The notes below the pieces were generated by a model. The model worked only from the letters and a program-made list of their open reading frames with translations, did not search any database and was not told the origin of the DNA. Of a stretch of DNA of 64,000 nt, positions 52,410 through 61,142 are shown piece after piece. Both the position numbers and the translations under genes were made by a program. The DNA is from G965233625 sp965233625 (GTDB taxonomy: Bacteria > Planctomycetota > Planctomycetia > Pirellulales > Pirellulaceae), in the NCBI GenBank assembly GCA_965233625.1, contig OZ247499.1, positions 6,076,001-6,140,000 of the forward strand, read 5' to 3'. How positions within the stretch are numbered: the first letter of the stretch is position 1; each line of letters starts with the position of its first letter.

Positions 52410-53117
52410 TCAACTGGCTGTTGCTGCCATGCTGCTGGGAATCTGGCCGGTAAGCATGAGCTGCCGGGCCAGACATTCGAACAGGAATTCGTACACTTCG
52501 ATGTGGCGGCGGGCGTCTTCCACCGTGGCGCCCCAGGTGTAGAGCCCGTGTTTGCGAATCAGGTAGCCGTGCGAAATGGCGTTGTCGCCCGTCAACTGTG
52601 GACGGACGCGGCTGGCAAGATCGGCGATGTCCTGTGTGTTTTCAAAAATTGGCACGCGGTGCGAAGTCTCGTGCGTGCGGATGCCTTCCAGCCCTTTGAG
52701 CATCTCATACCCTTCCAGGTACAGGCAGCCCTGGTCGCCATACACTTCCGATAGCACCGTGCCCCACACCGAATGCGTGTGCAGAATGGCGCCGGCGGGC
52801 AGTTCCTGGGCAACGGCCACATGCAGCAGCGTTTCGGCGGACGACTTCGGCTGATCGCTGCTTGTTGGCTGACCGTTTTCGTCCACTAGCACAAAGTCGT
52901 CCCGGCCCAGGCGCCCTTTGTCTTTGCCACTTGCCGTCAGGACCAGGTGGAGCGGGTCCTGCGAGATCACCGCGCTGTAATTGCTACTGGTGCCCACGGA
53001 CCAGCCACGCGTATGAAACAGACGGCCGCACTCGCGCAGTGCGTCTATCTGGGCTTCGCAGCGATGGAGAGGATGCCCGGCGGGAAAGGGTGGTTCGGTC
53101 TGACTCACGTGCAACAA
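52410..53117 (-). CDS. mtnB: Methylthioribulose-1-phosphate dehydratase
   Basis: A 235-residue class II aldolase-like enzyme of methionine salvage that dehydrates 5-methylthioribulose-1-phosphate. Zinc ligands are in ILHTHSVWGT (H113 and H115) and a later His in ISHGYLIRKHGLYTWG; the GTSSNYSAVI loop near 43 matches the phosphate-binding region and E95 is a likely catalytic residue. The start is uncertain (TTG 53117 or GTG 53108). It is followed by the REP/RAYT block and then mtnD and mtnC, giving the order mtnB-(RAYT)-mtnD-mtnC. mtnA and mtnK are not in the window. Confidence 0.9.
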   Translation of the reverse strand: MLHVSQTEPPFPAGHPLHRCEAQIDALRECGRLFHTRGWSVGTSSNYSAVISQDPLHLVLTASGKDKGRLGRDDFVLVDENGQPTSSDQPKSSAETLLHVAVAQELPAGAILHTHSVWGTVLSEVYGDQGCLYLEGYEMLKGLEGIRTHETSHRVPIFENTQDIADLASRVRPQLTGDNAISHGYLIRKHGLYTWGATVEDARRHIEVYEFLFECLARQLMLTGQIPSSMAATAS

Positions 53118-53420
53118 CCAATGTGGGTGGAAGGAACCTGCTGGAACGTCAATCCCCGGATTTTAACAGACCTGGAAGACGGCACAACGGACGCGGTTCC
53201 GGCCTCGCCAGATGTAACGCCAAAGTTGCGTAATTACCGCAATTTATTCGCCTGCTAACCCTAGTCAGTGTGGGGCGGCGGTTGATAGAATCGGGTCTGC
53301 TGGCCGGATGCTAGATGCATCCACCGTGAATCTTGCAGGAAGGGGAGTGAGATTTATGGCCCTTGGGCGGCATCCGTAACTTCCAAAACCGCGCGTGTTT
53401 GAACGTGCGCTTACTCTATC
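53118..53420. other. 303-bp divergent region between mtnB and yacL-like gene
   Basis: No gene recognised. A seven-codon open frame at 53357-53380 has a fair ribosome site (GGGGAGTG) but nothing else in support. The mtnB and yacL-like promoters should lie here. Confidence 0.45.
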
Positions 53421-54470
53421 ATGGCGCTCTGGGTATTACGTTTTGTGTTTGCGTTGATCGCGGCAGGTGTGGCCGTTACGGTCATCCGGTCAACGCATAT
53501 ACACGTAACAGGCACCTCGTTTGATCCACTGCTCGTCTTCGCCCTGATTATGGTCGGGGCTGGCGCCGTGGTGCTGCTGGACTGCCTGCTGCCACGTAAA
53601 CGGATCGACCTGATTTCCAGCGTTTACTTCGGGCTAGTGGTCGGTCTGTTTCTAACGTACCTGCTGGTGCTGGCGCTGACGCCACTGTTTCCTGAGACGT
53701 CCAACCCGTTGCGCGGCCTGGTGCAGATGGTGCTGAGCGTGGTGATTTCGTACGTATGTATCAGTCTGTTGATGCAGACCAAGGACGACCTGCGGTTCAT
53801 CATTCCGTACGTTGAGTTCGCCAAAGAAGTCAAAGGGCTGAAGCCGTACATTCTCGACACCAGCGTCGTCATCGACGGCCGCATTGCCGATGTGGTGGAA
53901 ACTGGCTGCCTGGACAATCAACTGATCATGCCCCGCTTCGTGTTGAATGAACTGCAGCACATTGCCGATAGCAGCGACAAACTGCGCCGCGCACGTGGCC
54001 GCCGGGGGCTGGATATTCTGAACCGTCTGCGGAACAACAAAGATGTGGATCTGAAAATCCACGACCGCGAAACGCCTGGGATGAGTAATCAGCCCGTGGA
54101 TATGAAGCTGGTGCTGCTGGCCAAACACCTGGAAGGCAAGCTGGTCACCGGCGACTACAACCTGAATAAGGTGTCGCGGATTCACAGCGTGCCGGTGATT
54201 AACCTGAACGACATCGCCAACTCGCTCAAGCCGCTCTTCCTGCCGGGCGAAGACGTGCAGGTCCGTCTGGTCAAAGCGGGCGAAGAAGCCGGCCAGGGCG
54301 TCGGCTATCTAGACGACGGCACGATGATCGTCGTCGAAAACGGTCGCTCGTACGTCGGCCGCGTGGTGCGTGTCTCCGTTACCAGCGTCCTGCAAACCAG
54401 CGCCGGCCGCATGATCTTCGGCAAGTTCGAAGAAACGCTCTCGGACAACAAGCCGAAGAACGGTAACTAG
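53421..54470 (+). CDS. YacL-like PIN/TRAM domain membrane protein
   Basis: A 349-residue protein; start ATG 53421. Four membrane helices fill residues 1-120 (for example LLVFALIMVGAGAVVLLDCL and LVVGLFLTYLLVLALTPL). A PIN nuclease-like domain starts at YILDTSVVIDGRIADV (about 143) with acidic residues in DTSVVID, FVLNELQHIAD and VTGDYNLNKV. A TRAM RNA-binding domain ends the protein (GVGYLDDGTMIVVENGRSYV). This is the YacL architecture, probably a membrane-bound RNase. No partner gene is adjacent. Confidence 0.9.
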   Translation: MALWVLRFVFALIAAGVAVTVIRSTHIHVTGTSFDPLLVFALIMVGAGAVVLLDCLLPRKRIDLISSVYFGLVVGLFLTYLLVLALTPLFPETSNPLRGLVQMVLSVVISYVCISLLMQTKDDLRFIIPYVEFAKEVKGLKPYILDTSVVIDGRIADVVETGCLDNQLIMPRFVLNELQHIADSSDKLRRARGRRGLDILNRLRNNKDVDLKIHDRETPGMSNQPVDMKLVLLAKHLEGKLVTGDYNLNKVSRIHSVPVINLNDIANSLKPLFLPGEDVQVRLVKAGEEAGQGVGYLDDGTMIVVENGRSYVGRVVRVSVTSVLQTSAGRMIFGKFEETLSDNKPKNGN

Positions 54471-54481
54471 ATCACCGCTTC

Positions 54482-56098
54482 TCATCGTCCCGCGGTCATT
54501 CGCAGCACGATGGACATGAAGCTAAGGAAGACCTGCGGGGCTGGCTTGATTTCTTCCACCAGTTTGCCGAAGGCGGCCATGCTGCGGGCGATCAGATAAT
54601 TGGCCGCGCCATCGGGTTTGCTGCTTCTGCTGCTGTGCTTTGTGTAGATGACGCTGGCCTGTTCGAAGTTCACGGTCTCGATGGTGGTCTCGGGCGAGGA
54701 GTAACTGTAGGCCGCAAACGGCTGACTTAAATCGTCTGGCAGTGAAGCAAAAGGATCGTTGCCAAATTCTGCGTGCACGCCAAATTCCCCCGACCAGTTC
54801 AGGTCCGGACGCACCCGCAGAAACACCGTTGTACTGTCCGACTGGGCCGCGTTTTCCAGCGCCTGCTCGAAGTGCGGCCGCAGGCCGTTTGTCCATGGGG
54901 CGAAGTTGAGCGCTGCAATGGCTTGCGCCGTGGCCTCGTCTTTATACTCCACACAAAGCTTGCGGTAATGTTTTTCGAGACCATCCCAGTCTTTGCGATG
55001 TACGAAATCCGCAATGCCGAACAGCACACTTTGCTGACGTCCTTCCCAGGATTGCCCCTGCCAGCATCCGCCGCTCCAAGGGTCGATAAAGTCCGTCTCC
55101 CAGTCGATGTTGTCCACCAGGGCGTCCCACGCTTCCCGCCAGCGGGCAATCTGCGCGAGGTTGCCCACGACGGGTATCCACTCGCCCTCTGGCACCTCGC
55201 AGGCTCCGCCCAGATAGAGTTTCTTCAACCGTGGCAGCCAGGGAATTTCTAGAATGGCCTGCCAGACCGCAGCGGTGGCATGCGTAGAACGGAGATCAAG
55301 TTCTTCCAGATTTTGCAGATTCGGACTGTCGGCCAGCAACCGCACCGTTTCGACCGTTAGCTGCGGATTGTTACCCGGATCGCCCGCGTTGGAGATGTTC
55401 AGCTTCTTGAGTTTCCGCAGGTAAGGCGACTCAGCAATCGCGCGAAGAATCCTGTTGGACGGACCACGCCAGCTGCAATCTACATTCACTGCCAGCTCTT
55501 CCAGGTTCGCCCGGTGCGGCGACATCAAGCCATTCACAATCACCTGCTCATCCACCAGATTGCCATTGCGGTCGTGATGCAGAATCAAGGTTCGCAGGTT
55601 CTGTAAATGCGGCGACAGCAGCATCTCGCGGACTTTTTCATCTTCGAAAGCGTACAGAGTCCAGAATTCCAGGCCCGTTAAACCGCCCAGCAGTGGCAAC
55701 GACTCCAGCACGCCATCCAGGTCACAAAGCTGCGTGGTGTCGCGGATGTGCGTAATCGGCGCCAGTTGCAGCAACTGTTGAATGGCCTCTGCGTCAACTT
55801 CCAGACAGGTCTGCACCTTTTCAACAAACCCCCGCTGATACGCCCACTCCGCGATCCGCGTCCCGATCTGTTCCGCCCAGTCCCAGCCGTGTCTGTTGAG
55901 CAGTTCCGCTTCACGTTGCTGCAACCGGCTCTGTTCTTCCGCAGACAGACCGCCAGCAGCCAGTGTGCACTGCAAGCGGATGAACTCCGCCCGCTCTGCC
56001 TCGCCATGTTCTTCCAGCCAATCCGCAAAGATCAGCCGCGGCGCATCGTCGCCGGGAGTTTCCAGAATCTTCGACAGAAATTGCTTGCGTAGGTCCAT
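54482..56098 (-). CDS. TIGR02996 / leucine-rich repeat protein
   Basis: A 538-residue cytosolic protein. The N-terminal 45 residues are the planctomycete repeat-companion domain (FLSKILETPGDDAPRLIFAD, then WLEEHG and FIRLQC). A leucine-rich region follows (LQNLRTLILHHDRNGN, YLRKLKKLNISNAGDPGN, NLQNLEELDLRSTHATA, WLPRLKKLYLGGAC). The C-terminal 200 residues are a different helical/beta domain. The role is unknown. It resembles the SMI1-LRR gene at 8.5-10.6 kb only in the shared domains. The DUF4240 gene lies upstream on the same strand. Confidence 0.85.
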   Translation of the reverse strand: MDLRKQFLSKILETPGDDAPRLIFADWLEEHGEAERAEFIRLQCTLAAGGLSAEEQSRLQQREAELLNRHGWDWAEQIGTRIAEWAYQRGFVEKVQTCLEVDAEAIQQLLQLAPITHIRDTTQLCDLDGVLESLPLLGGLTGLEFWTLYAFEDEKVREMLLSPHLQNLRTLILHHDRNGNLVDEQVIVNGLMSPHRANLEELAVNVDCSWRGPSNRILRAIAESPYLRKLKKLNISNAGDPGNNPQLTVETVRLLADSPNLQNLEELDLRSTHATAAVWQAILEIPWLPRLKKLYLGGACEVPEGEWIPVVGNLAQIARWREAWDALVDNIDWETDFIDPWSGGCWQGQSWEGRQQSVLFGIADFVHRKDWDGLEKHYRKLCVEYKDEATAQAIAALNFAPWTNGLRPHFEQALENAAQSDSTTVFLRVRPDLNWSGEFGVHAEFGNDPFASLPDDLSQPFAAYSYSSPETTIETVNFEQASVIYTKHSSRSSKPDGAANYLIARSMAAFGKLVEEIKPAPQVFLSFMSIVLRMTAGR

Positions 56099-56135
56099 GT
56101 TGTTCCCTGCGAGTTATTCGCATCGTCAAGCGAAA

Positions 56136-56642
56136 CTAACGGAACATCGCAAACAGCCGTGGCAGGCGTCTGGCCACTTCAGCGTCGTCATCGATATCCC
56201 AGTCTTCGCCCTTCAGATCCGTCGTTTCATTGCGCGCCGGGTAAGGCGCCGTGTCCGGATTGCCCGTCACCGCCATCCAGGCACGATGGGCTGCGGCGTA
56301 GATTTCCGCTTCAGCTTCATCATTCACGCCGACCACATCAGCCAGGCTATCAGGATTCGCCATCGCGTTTTCGTACACCCGCTGCCCCATACCGATCAGC
56401 CAGCAACGGTAATAGTAGAAGCCATCATCGCCCGCCCCGCCATTGATCAGGTTGCAAGCCGCAATCTGATCGCAGGTATATGCGTCTTTCGCCAGTTGAT
56501 CGAAAAGATGATTCCACGCAACAATCTCATCCGCTTCCAGCGCTTTCAAACACGCAATCAACTGCGGCTCGCAGTCCTCAGGATGGCTATCCGCCGCAGG
56601 CCGCGACCGCGCAATAATCTGCCAGAAAGCTTCATTGTCCAC
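56136..56642 (-). CDS. DUF4240 domain protein
   Basis: A 168-residue protein. The N-terminus MDNEAFWQIIARSRPAADSH and the central AGDDGFYYYRCWLIGMGQRVY match the DUF4240 family, small proteins often found with SMI1/KNR4-type and other immunity-like genes. An acidic C-terminus (GEDWDIDDDAEVARRLPRLF) is typical. No signal peptide. It is likely co-transcribed with the TIGR02996-LRR gene that starts 37 bases downstream. The function is unknown. Confidence 0.8.
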   Translation of the reverse strand: MDNEAFWQIIARSRPAADSHPEDCEPQLIACLKALEADEIVAWNHLFDQLAKDAYTCDQIAACNLINGGAGDDGFYYYRCWLIGMGQRVYENAMANPDSLADVVGVNDEAEAEIYAAAHRAWMAVTGNPDTAPYPARNETTDLKGEDWDIDDDAEVARRLPRLFAMFR

Positions 56643-56716
56643 GGCTTCACTCCTCAGAAGTGCTCGCCCCCGCCAGTTTCAAATTCGTACAAAAGCCCGT
56701 CTACCGACCGGCGGGT

Positions 56717-57016
56717 TCAATGGTCTGCCATATTGAACGCCACATCTGCCTCTTCAAGCATCGCCGTCAACTCCGCCACGGTTTCCGCGCCGTGAGGCAA
56801 TGTTATCTGGTAGAAAAGGTCATCTGGTCCACCTTCACCTAAAGGACGCTTCAACTCTGCAACGGCACTACCTGGCTTGATCTCGACATGCTTCACATTG
56901 CCAGCCTTTATTTCTCTAACCAGAGACGAATAAGGCATAGCCGGTTCTGTCGCCGTGCATCCGGAAAAATTCATGAGTAGAACGATGGCGGAAACTAACG
57001 TCAAAACGGTACGCAC
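56717..57016 (-). CDS. Small lipoprotein with FtsH-extracellular-like domain
   Basis: A 99-residue lipoprotein. I chose GTG 57016 because AGGA lies about nine bases upstream and it yields a signal peptide with the lipobox MNFSGC near residue 20; the frame extends further upstream and overlaps the next gene. The mature part, YSSLVREIKAGNVKHVEIKP followed by an ELKRP stretch and DDLFYQITLP, resembles the extracytoplasmic domain of FtsH, without its helices or ATPase. It might bind FtsH or its adaptors, or just share the fold. I did not find a family name. Confidence 0.6.
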   Translation of the reverse strand: MRTVLTLVSAIVLLMNFSGCTATEPAMPYSSLVREIKAGNVKHVEIKPGSAVAELKRPLGEGGPDDLFYQITLPHGAETVAELTAMLEEADVAFNMADH

Positions 57017-57113
57017 AGTGTTGGTCCTGGGTGATATCTTGATAAGTTGACGTCTGCTCAAATCATACCATTCAGGTCGACCGTCCTGATAACTCCACGA
57101 AGGCGCTGTAAAT

Positions 57114-57566
57114 TCAATCCTCATCATCATCTGGTTGAACCAGGCGCGCTATAAATCCGGCGAATGTCGGACAAACAAAGATGATCCCGTCATCCCCTGT
57201 CAACTCATGAAAATAGAAGACCACTTCGGGCTCTTCACCGTTGCGGTAATCAAGACAGAGATAGTTGCCGCCACCGTCTTCGGCGACAGGTATCAATTGA
57301 GCCGGAAGTTCGTGTTCCTCCCAGGCTGCCATGACCCGGTAGACGCTGTTGCGACTGTGAGGAAGTAGAGAAAGCACAAGACCGATACCGCAGCGGTCGA
57401 ATCCATCGGATGGGCGATCTACCAGGAACTCGACATCACCGGAACTGCCCCCGAAATTTTGAACAACCTGGCGATACTCCACAGGAAATTTGACTCCAAG
57501 TAATCGCTCAGCTCCATCGATTTGTTCCGAGTTAATGATCTCCGAACTCGGCTCAAAACCAAGCAT
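57114..57566 (-). CDS. SMI1/KNR4 family protein
   Basis: A 150-residue protein with the SMI1/KNR4 fold: EQIDGAERLLGVKFPVEYRQ near the start, VPVAEDGGGNYLCLDYRNGE (the family has a G-D-G-G-G-N-x-x-C/I block here) and the strand EPEVVFYFHELTGDD. SMI1/KNR4 proteins include immunity proteins of polymorphic toxin systems; no toxin is adjacent. The gene starts four bases after the 57.6-58.0 kb gene stops, so both form one unit. It ends in an acidic PDDDED tail. Confidence 0.85.
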   Translation of the reverse strand: MLGFEPSSEIINSEQIDGAERLLGVKFPVEYRQVVQNFGGSSGDVEFLVDRPSDGFDRCGIGLVLSLLPHSRNSVYRVMAAWEEHELPAQLIPVAEDGGGNYLCLDYRNGEEPEVVFYFHELTGDDGIIFVCPTFAGFIARLVQPDDDED

Positions 57567-57569
57567 GCA

Positions 57570-58004
57570 CTACTCCTCTGATTCTCCGTGGTGATTCCTT
57601 CCATGCTCTTCAACGTATCTGAGTCGCTTGCGCAGATTGTCCGGGCACGCATCCCAAAGACGTTGACGGACATTTGGGCACAGCCGCTTAGCGATGGTTG
57701 CAACGTGCTCGACCGCATCGCATTTCCGCAACAACCACCAGCGATCAAAGAATGAAACCGTGATCGGTGCGTTACCTTGGAAGAAGTTATGACTGTATTC
57801 GCTCTGCAGGTCCGCCAGGAATAAAAGTTTGACGAATTGTTCGTGGTCAGCCGGGCCCCAGGCTGAGTGCCCAGTAAACTCCGGGTTCTCGTAAATCACA
57901 GGATCGTCGACCAGTAGCTCGGCAAGCCCCCGTTCGATCTCAGTACACTCCAGAAGATCCTGGCGACCATAGATCGCATAAAAGTAGTCGGTTGGAAATG
58001 ACAT
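57570..58004 (-). CDS. Hypothetical protein in immunity-like cluster
   Basis: A 144-residue protein I do not recognise. It is Asp/Glu/Phe-rich with several conserved-looking aromatic blocks: FPTDYFYAIYGRQDLLECTE, WGPADHEQFVKLLFLADLQS and VSFFDRWWLLRKCDAVEHVA. No signal or membrane segment. It starts the unit that continues with the SMI1/KNR4 gene three bases on. Its size and setting suggest an immunity-like or adaptor role, but that is inference from neighbours. Confidence 0.7.
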   Translation of the reverse strand: MSFPTDYFYAIYGRQDLLECTEIERGLAELLVDDPVIYENPEFTGHSAWGPADHEQFVKLLFLADLQSEYSHNFFQGNAPITVSFFDRWWLLRKCDAVEHVATIAKRLCPNVRQRLWDACPDNLRKRLRYVEEHGRNHHGESEE

Positions 58005-58047
58005 TTAATTCGCCGTCCATGAATAGGGCGTCGGTGGTGGGCGCCAG

Positions 58048-58233
58048 CTACGATTGCGGTCCGCTGCCGGCGTTGAAGGGGACGAGGTTTTTCCCTCCGG
58101 GGTTCGCATTCTGCGTGCAGATGTACTTCAGCCATGCCCGGGCGGTATCGCGAGAAATCTCGATATCAGGTACGTCCTTCTGGTACTGTGAACTTAGCAA
58201 CTCCCTGCATCTACCAGTTTCGACTCTTGCCAT
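58048..58233 (-). CDS. Possible small protein of 61 residues
   Basis: An open frame MARVETGRCRELLSSQYQKD continuing to LVPFNAGSGPQS. It could be a real small gene or the remnant of a longer one; the upstream ribosome site is weak. The tail FNAGSGP resembles FNAGADP in the YjbQ protein 1 kb away, which may be chance. It lies between two clusters of small genes on the same strand. Confidence 0.3.
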   Translation of the reverse strand: MARVETGRCRELLSSQYQKDVPDIEISRDTARAWLKYICTQNANPGGKNLVPFNAGSGPQS

Positions 58234-58263
58234 CTGATTCGTCGCCCAGCGGAGGTCATGAGT

Positions 58264-58560
58264 TCACGTTTTCCACGGCCCTCGATCCCGAAATTTACAC
58301 ACTTGACCGTTGAAATGGGCTGGTTTGCATTCGACTCCTCTGGCCCTCAACAACTCAACCAGACCCTCCACCTTTTCACGGAGCTGCTTTCTATCGGGAG
58401 CAACGATCCGCCATTGGTTGGTATCTGGGTTTGCCTCGTCGCCGTCGTAGAGAAAGGAGACCGAGATACCATCGCCAAGGTCATGACGGGTAAGTCCGCT
58501 TGGCAGCGTCGACGCATCCAAAACAACATCTGCAAGACTGGTGCTGTCGATCTGGCGCAT
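58264..58560 (-). CDS. Hypothetical protein, immunity-like cluster
   Basis: A 98-residue protein of unknown family. The pattern DGISVSFLYDGDEANPDTNQ then WRIVAPDRKQLREKVEGLVE suggests a small alpha/beta fold. It starts three bases after the DUF4274 gene stops and so shares its transcript. The C-terminus is basic (FRDRGPWKT). No signal peptide. Confidence 0.6.
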   Translation of the reverse strand: MRQIDSTSLADVVLDASTLPSGLTRHDLGDGISVSFLYDGDEANPDTNQWRIVAPDRKQLREKVEGLVELLRARGVECKPAHFNGQVCKFRDRGPWKT

Positions 58561-58563
58561 CTG

Positions 58564-58995
58564 TCATTCTTCCCCAGCGACTGGATCGAGGAAAACGACC
58601 GGTATCCCGCCCTTTTCATACCTGTATCGCTGCACCTTACCAATGGACGGATCAAACGAATTGGGGCCACCAGGAAACTCTTCGCGAATCAATCGAGCTG
58701 TGATCGACTTGCAGAACATAAACCACTCTTCCTGGAACTCTGGAGCTTCGTCTTGCTCGAAGGTAGAGATAGCCTCGGCACGCCAAAACAGCAGAAGGGC
58801 GGTTGCGGTGTCGCAGAGCCGGTGATCGGCAATTGCCATTGGCGACGCGATACCATCGTCCCAGTTGTACTCCGACGCAAGATAAAACAGCTCCTCAGCG
58901 TCGGAGATCTGGGCAATCGTAGTTGCCAGTTCCGTGGGATCGTCGATCTCGTTGAGGAGACTATCAAGTCTCGCTTGCTGCTCTGGGCCAAGCAC
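58564..58995 (-). CDS. DUF4274 domain protein
   Basis: A 143-residue protein with the DUF4274 pattern: ELFYLASEYNWDDGIASPMA followed by IADHRLCDTATALLLFWRA, which is the family's NWDDG-x-x-P and C-D-x-x-T-A-L-x-x-F-W core. The role is unknown; the family often neighbours SMI1/KNR4-like and DUF4240-like genes, as here. The next gene, a 98-residue protein, follows at three bases. It lies three bases downstream of the YjbQ gene on the same strand, so all three may be one operon. Confidence 0.8.
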   Translation of the reverse strand: MLGPEQQARLDSLLNEIDDPTELATTIAQISDAEELFYLASEYNWDDGIASPMAIADHRLCDTATALLLFWRAEAISTFEQDEAPEFQEEWFMFCKSITARLIREEFPGGPNSFDPSIGKVQRYRYEKGGIPVVFLDPVAGEE

Positions 58996-58998
58996 CGT

Positions 58999-59433
<435 letters not shown>

Positions 59434-59510
59434 GGCCGGTTCTCCGTGGTGCATGGATGGCGTATGGTGGCAGTTTAGACGATTCGCACCTGACGATGGA
59501 GAATCAGCCG

Positions 59511-60392
59511 ATGGAAACGCTGCTGGCGTGCCTGCTGGGCGGAGCGCTGGGCGATGGCCTCGGGGCGGCTGCGGAGGGAAGCGGCGGCAGGCAACTGGTG
59601 CTGCCAGAGCGATTGTATGTCACCGACGATACGCAACTGACGCTGGCCACGTGCGAAGCCGTGATTCAGGCTGGGCAAGTTGAACTAGCAGCCGTTGCCA
59701 ACAGGTTTGCTGAGATGTTCCGCCGCCGGGAGATCGATGGCATCGGCGCGAGCACCTGGAAGGCGCTGTCGGAACTGGCGGCGGGCGGGCACTGGGCGAT
59801 GTGCGGCGCCACCGGGGAACGGGCTGCGGGCAACGGCGCGGCGATGCGAGTGGCGCCGCTGGCGTTTGTGCTGAATTGCGACGATGAAAAACACCGCCAG
59901 CAGATTCGCGACATCTGCCGGATCACCCACCGCAACGACGAAGCCTACCTCGGCGCGCTGGCCGTCATCCGCAGTGTCGCCTACGGGCTGAAGCATCAAC
60001 ACCTGCGCGGCCTGCTTCCCCGGCTGATGGCAGCGCTGCCCGACTGCCGCGTCCGCGACCGCCTGCTTGCGATACACGAATACGCGGAATCGAGTGACGC
60101 ACCAATGTCACTGGGCGACTACGCCGCGCGGTTTGGCAGTGGCGGCTACGTGGTGGACGCCGTGCCGATGGCGATTCTGGCCGCGATGGGTTCAGCCAGC
60201 TTCCTCGAAACCACCCGCCAGATCATCCACTGCGGCGGCGACACCGACACCATCGCATCCATCTACGGTCAGATCTACGGCGCCACCCACGGACTAGAAA
60301 TGCTGCCAGTCGATCTGGCAGACAGGCTTGATGTGTACGCGGAGCTGCAACGCGTGGCGAAGGATTTTGCCAGATGGATCGACCGCCTGTGA
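59511..60392 (+). CDS. ADP-ribosylglycohydrolase family protein
   Basis: A 293-residue DraG/ARH-like hydrolase that removes ADP-ribose from targets or from free ADP-ribosylated molecules. The start at ATG 59511 (METLLACLLG) follows a GGAG; ATG 59496 is the alternative. Magnesium-site residues are in VTDDTQLTLAT near 40 and in the late block GGDTDTIASIYGQIYGATHG near 245; AAGNGAAMRVAPLAF is the conserved central block. Cytosolic. It could reverse a mono-ADP-ribosylation, but no transferase is near. It sits between immunity-like clusters. Confidence 0.9.
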   Translation: METLLACLLGGALGDGLGAAAEGSGGRQLVLPERLYVTDDTQLTLATCEAVIQAGQVELAAVANRFAEMFRRREIDGIGASTWKALSELAAGGHWAMCGATGERAAGNGAAMRVAPLAFVLNCDDEKHRQQIRDICRITHRNDEAYLGALAVIRSVAYGLKHQHLRGLLPRLMAALPDCRVRDRLLAIHEYAESSDAPMSLGDYAARFGSGGYVVDAVPMAILAAMGSASFLETTRQIIHCGGDTDTIASIYGQIYGATHGLEMLPVDLADRLDVYAELQRVAKDFARWIDRL

Positions 60393-60587
60393 CAACAATG
60401 CGTCATAAGCACTTTAAAGGCTTACGAAGCGCGTCTCTTATTGGTTGGCTGAACACTTCGAGGGCGGAATCGTGGCGGTAGGACAGAAGTAAAACACTCC
60501 AACATTGGACGAATTGGCGGCGGCCGTTATCAGATCGATGGTGACACGTATCCGTGACACTTTGGGGGGAAATGCTTGTCGCAACTT

Positions 60588-60896
60588 TCATTTGGAGTTA
60601 TCTACAATCTCCAGCGCCTCAACAAAGTTGCGATTGGGATCACTATCCACTAGGTCCTTTGCTGCAATCAGAAACGCTACCATTGAATAAGGATCCGGGC
60701 GGAAGAACCACTTTATAATTGGGTAACTGGACGACCTTATCGAAAGGGATATGGATCCGTCATGTTCCGCTCCACATTGGAACGAGACATTTGACAATCC
60801 GTCAGTGTATAAACCTGAAAATCCGTATGCCTCCATAGTAACATCCAGGCCAGCCATTCTAAGTAACTCTGCATGGTCCTGTGACGGTCTGCTCAT
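60588..60896 (-). CDS. Hypothetical small protein, possibly the 3' part of a frameshifted gene
   Basis: A 102-residue protein with ATG 60896 behind GGTGAG. Readable parts are DHAELLRMAGLDVTMEAYGF, LYTDGLSNVSFQCGAEHDGS and SLSIRSSSYPIIKWFFRP. I do not recognise it. The short frame just upstream (60908-61045) has the look of the N-terminal part of the same kind of protein, in another frame. AT-richer than the surroundings. Confidence 0.55.
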   Translation of the reverse strand: MSRPSQDHAELLRMAGLDVTMEAYGFSGLYTDGLSNVSFQCGAEHDGSISLSIRSSSYPIIKWFFRPDPYSMVAFLIAAKDLVDSDPNRNFVEALEIVDNSK

Positions 60897-60907
60897 TGCT
60901 TCTCACC

Positions 60908-61045
60908 CTAAATCAGACGTTCTTGCTTTAAAAGTAAGGTGACTGGTTCACCAAAGCGTTTTCGCAACAGATCCGCCGAGTCACCGAACCGAATGCTGGT
61001 CATACCTGTCAAAGGAATGATCTGTATGGTTTGAAAGTTGCTCAT
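60908..61045 (-). pseudogene. 45-codon frame, probable N-terminal part of the gene at 60.6-60.9 kb
   Basis: ATG 61045 opens a 45-residue frame, MSNFQTIQIIPLTGMTSIRF continuing GDSADLLRKRFGEPV and ending KQERLI. The G-x-x-S-I-x-F-G-x-S-x-x-x-L-R-x-x-F-G-E-P pattern recurs at the start of many small bacterial proteins that continue for another 80-100 residues. Here the frame stops and the next gene restarts 12 bases later in another frame. Either it is a split pair or a frameshifted single gene. Confidence 0.5.
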
Positions 61046-61142
61046 CGCGCCTCATGCTTATTCCGCGGGTTTGAATATCACTGCTTGTCAGGGTGGAAGC
61101 CGGTCCTCTACGGCGTAGTTTAGAAGTCGAACGGATAAACGT

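Noticed and set aside
53357..53380. Seven-codon leader frame before the YacL-like gene
   Set aside because: Ribosome site is fair, but there is no attenuator-like structure or repeated codon to support a leader peptide.
60403..60591. 62-codon minus-strand frame
   Set aside because: No ribosome site or conserved-looking sequence; overlaps the end of a better-supported gene.
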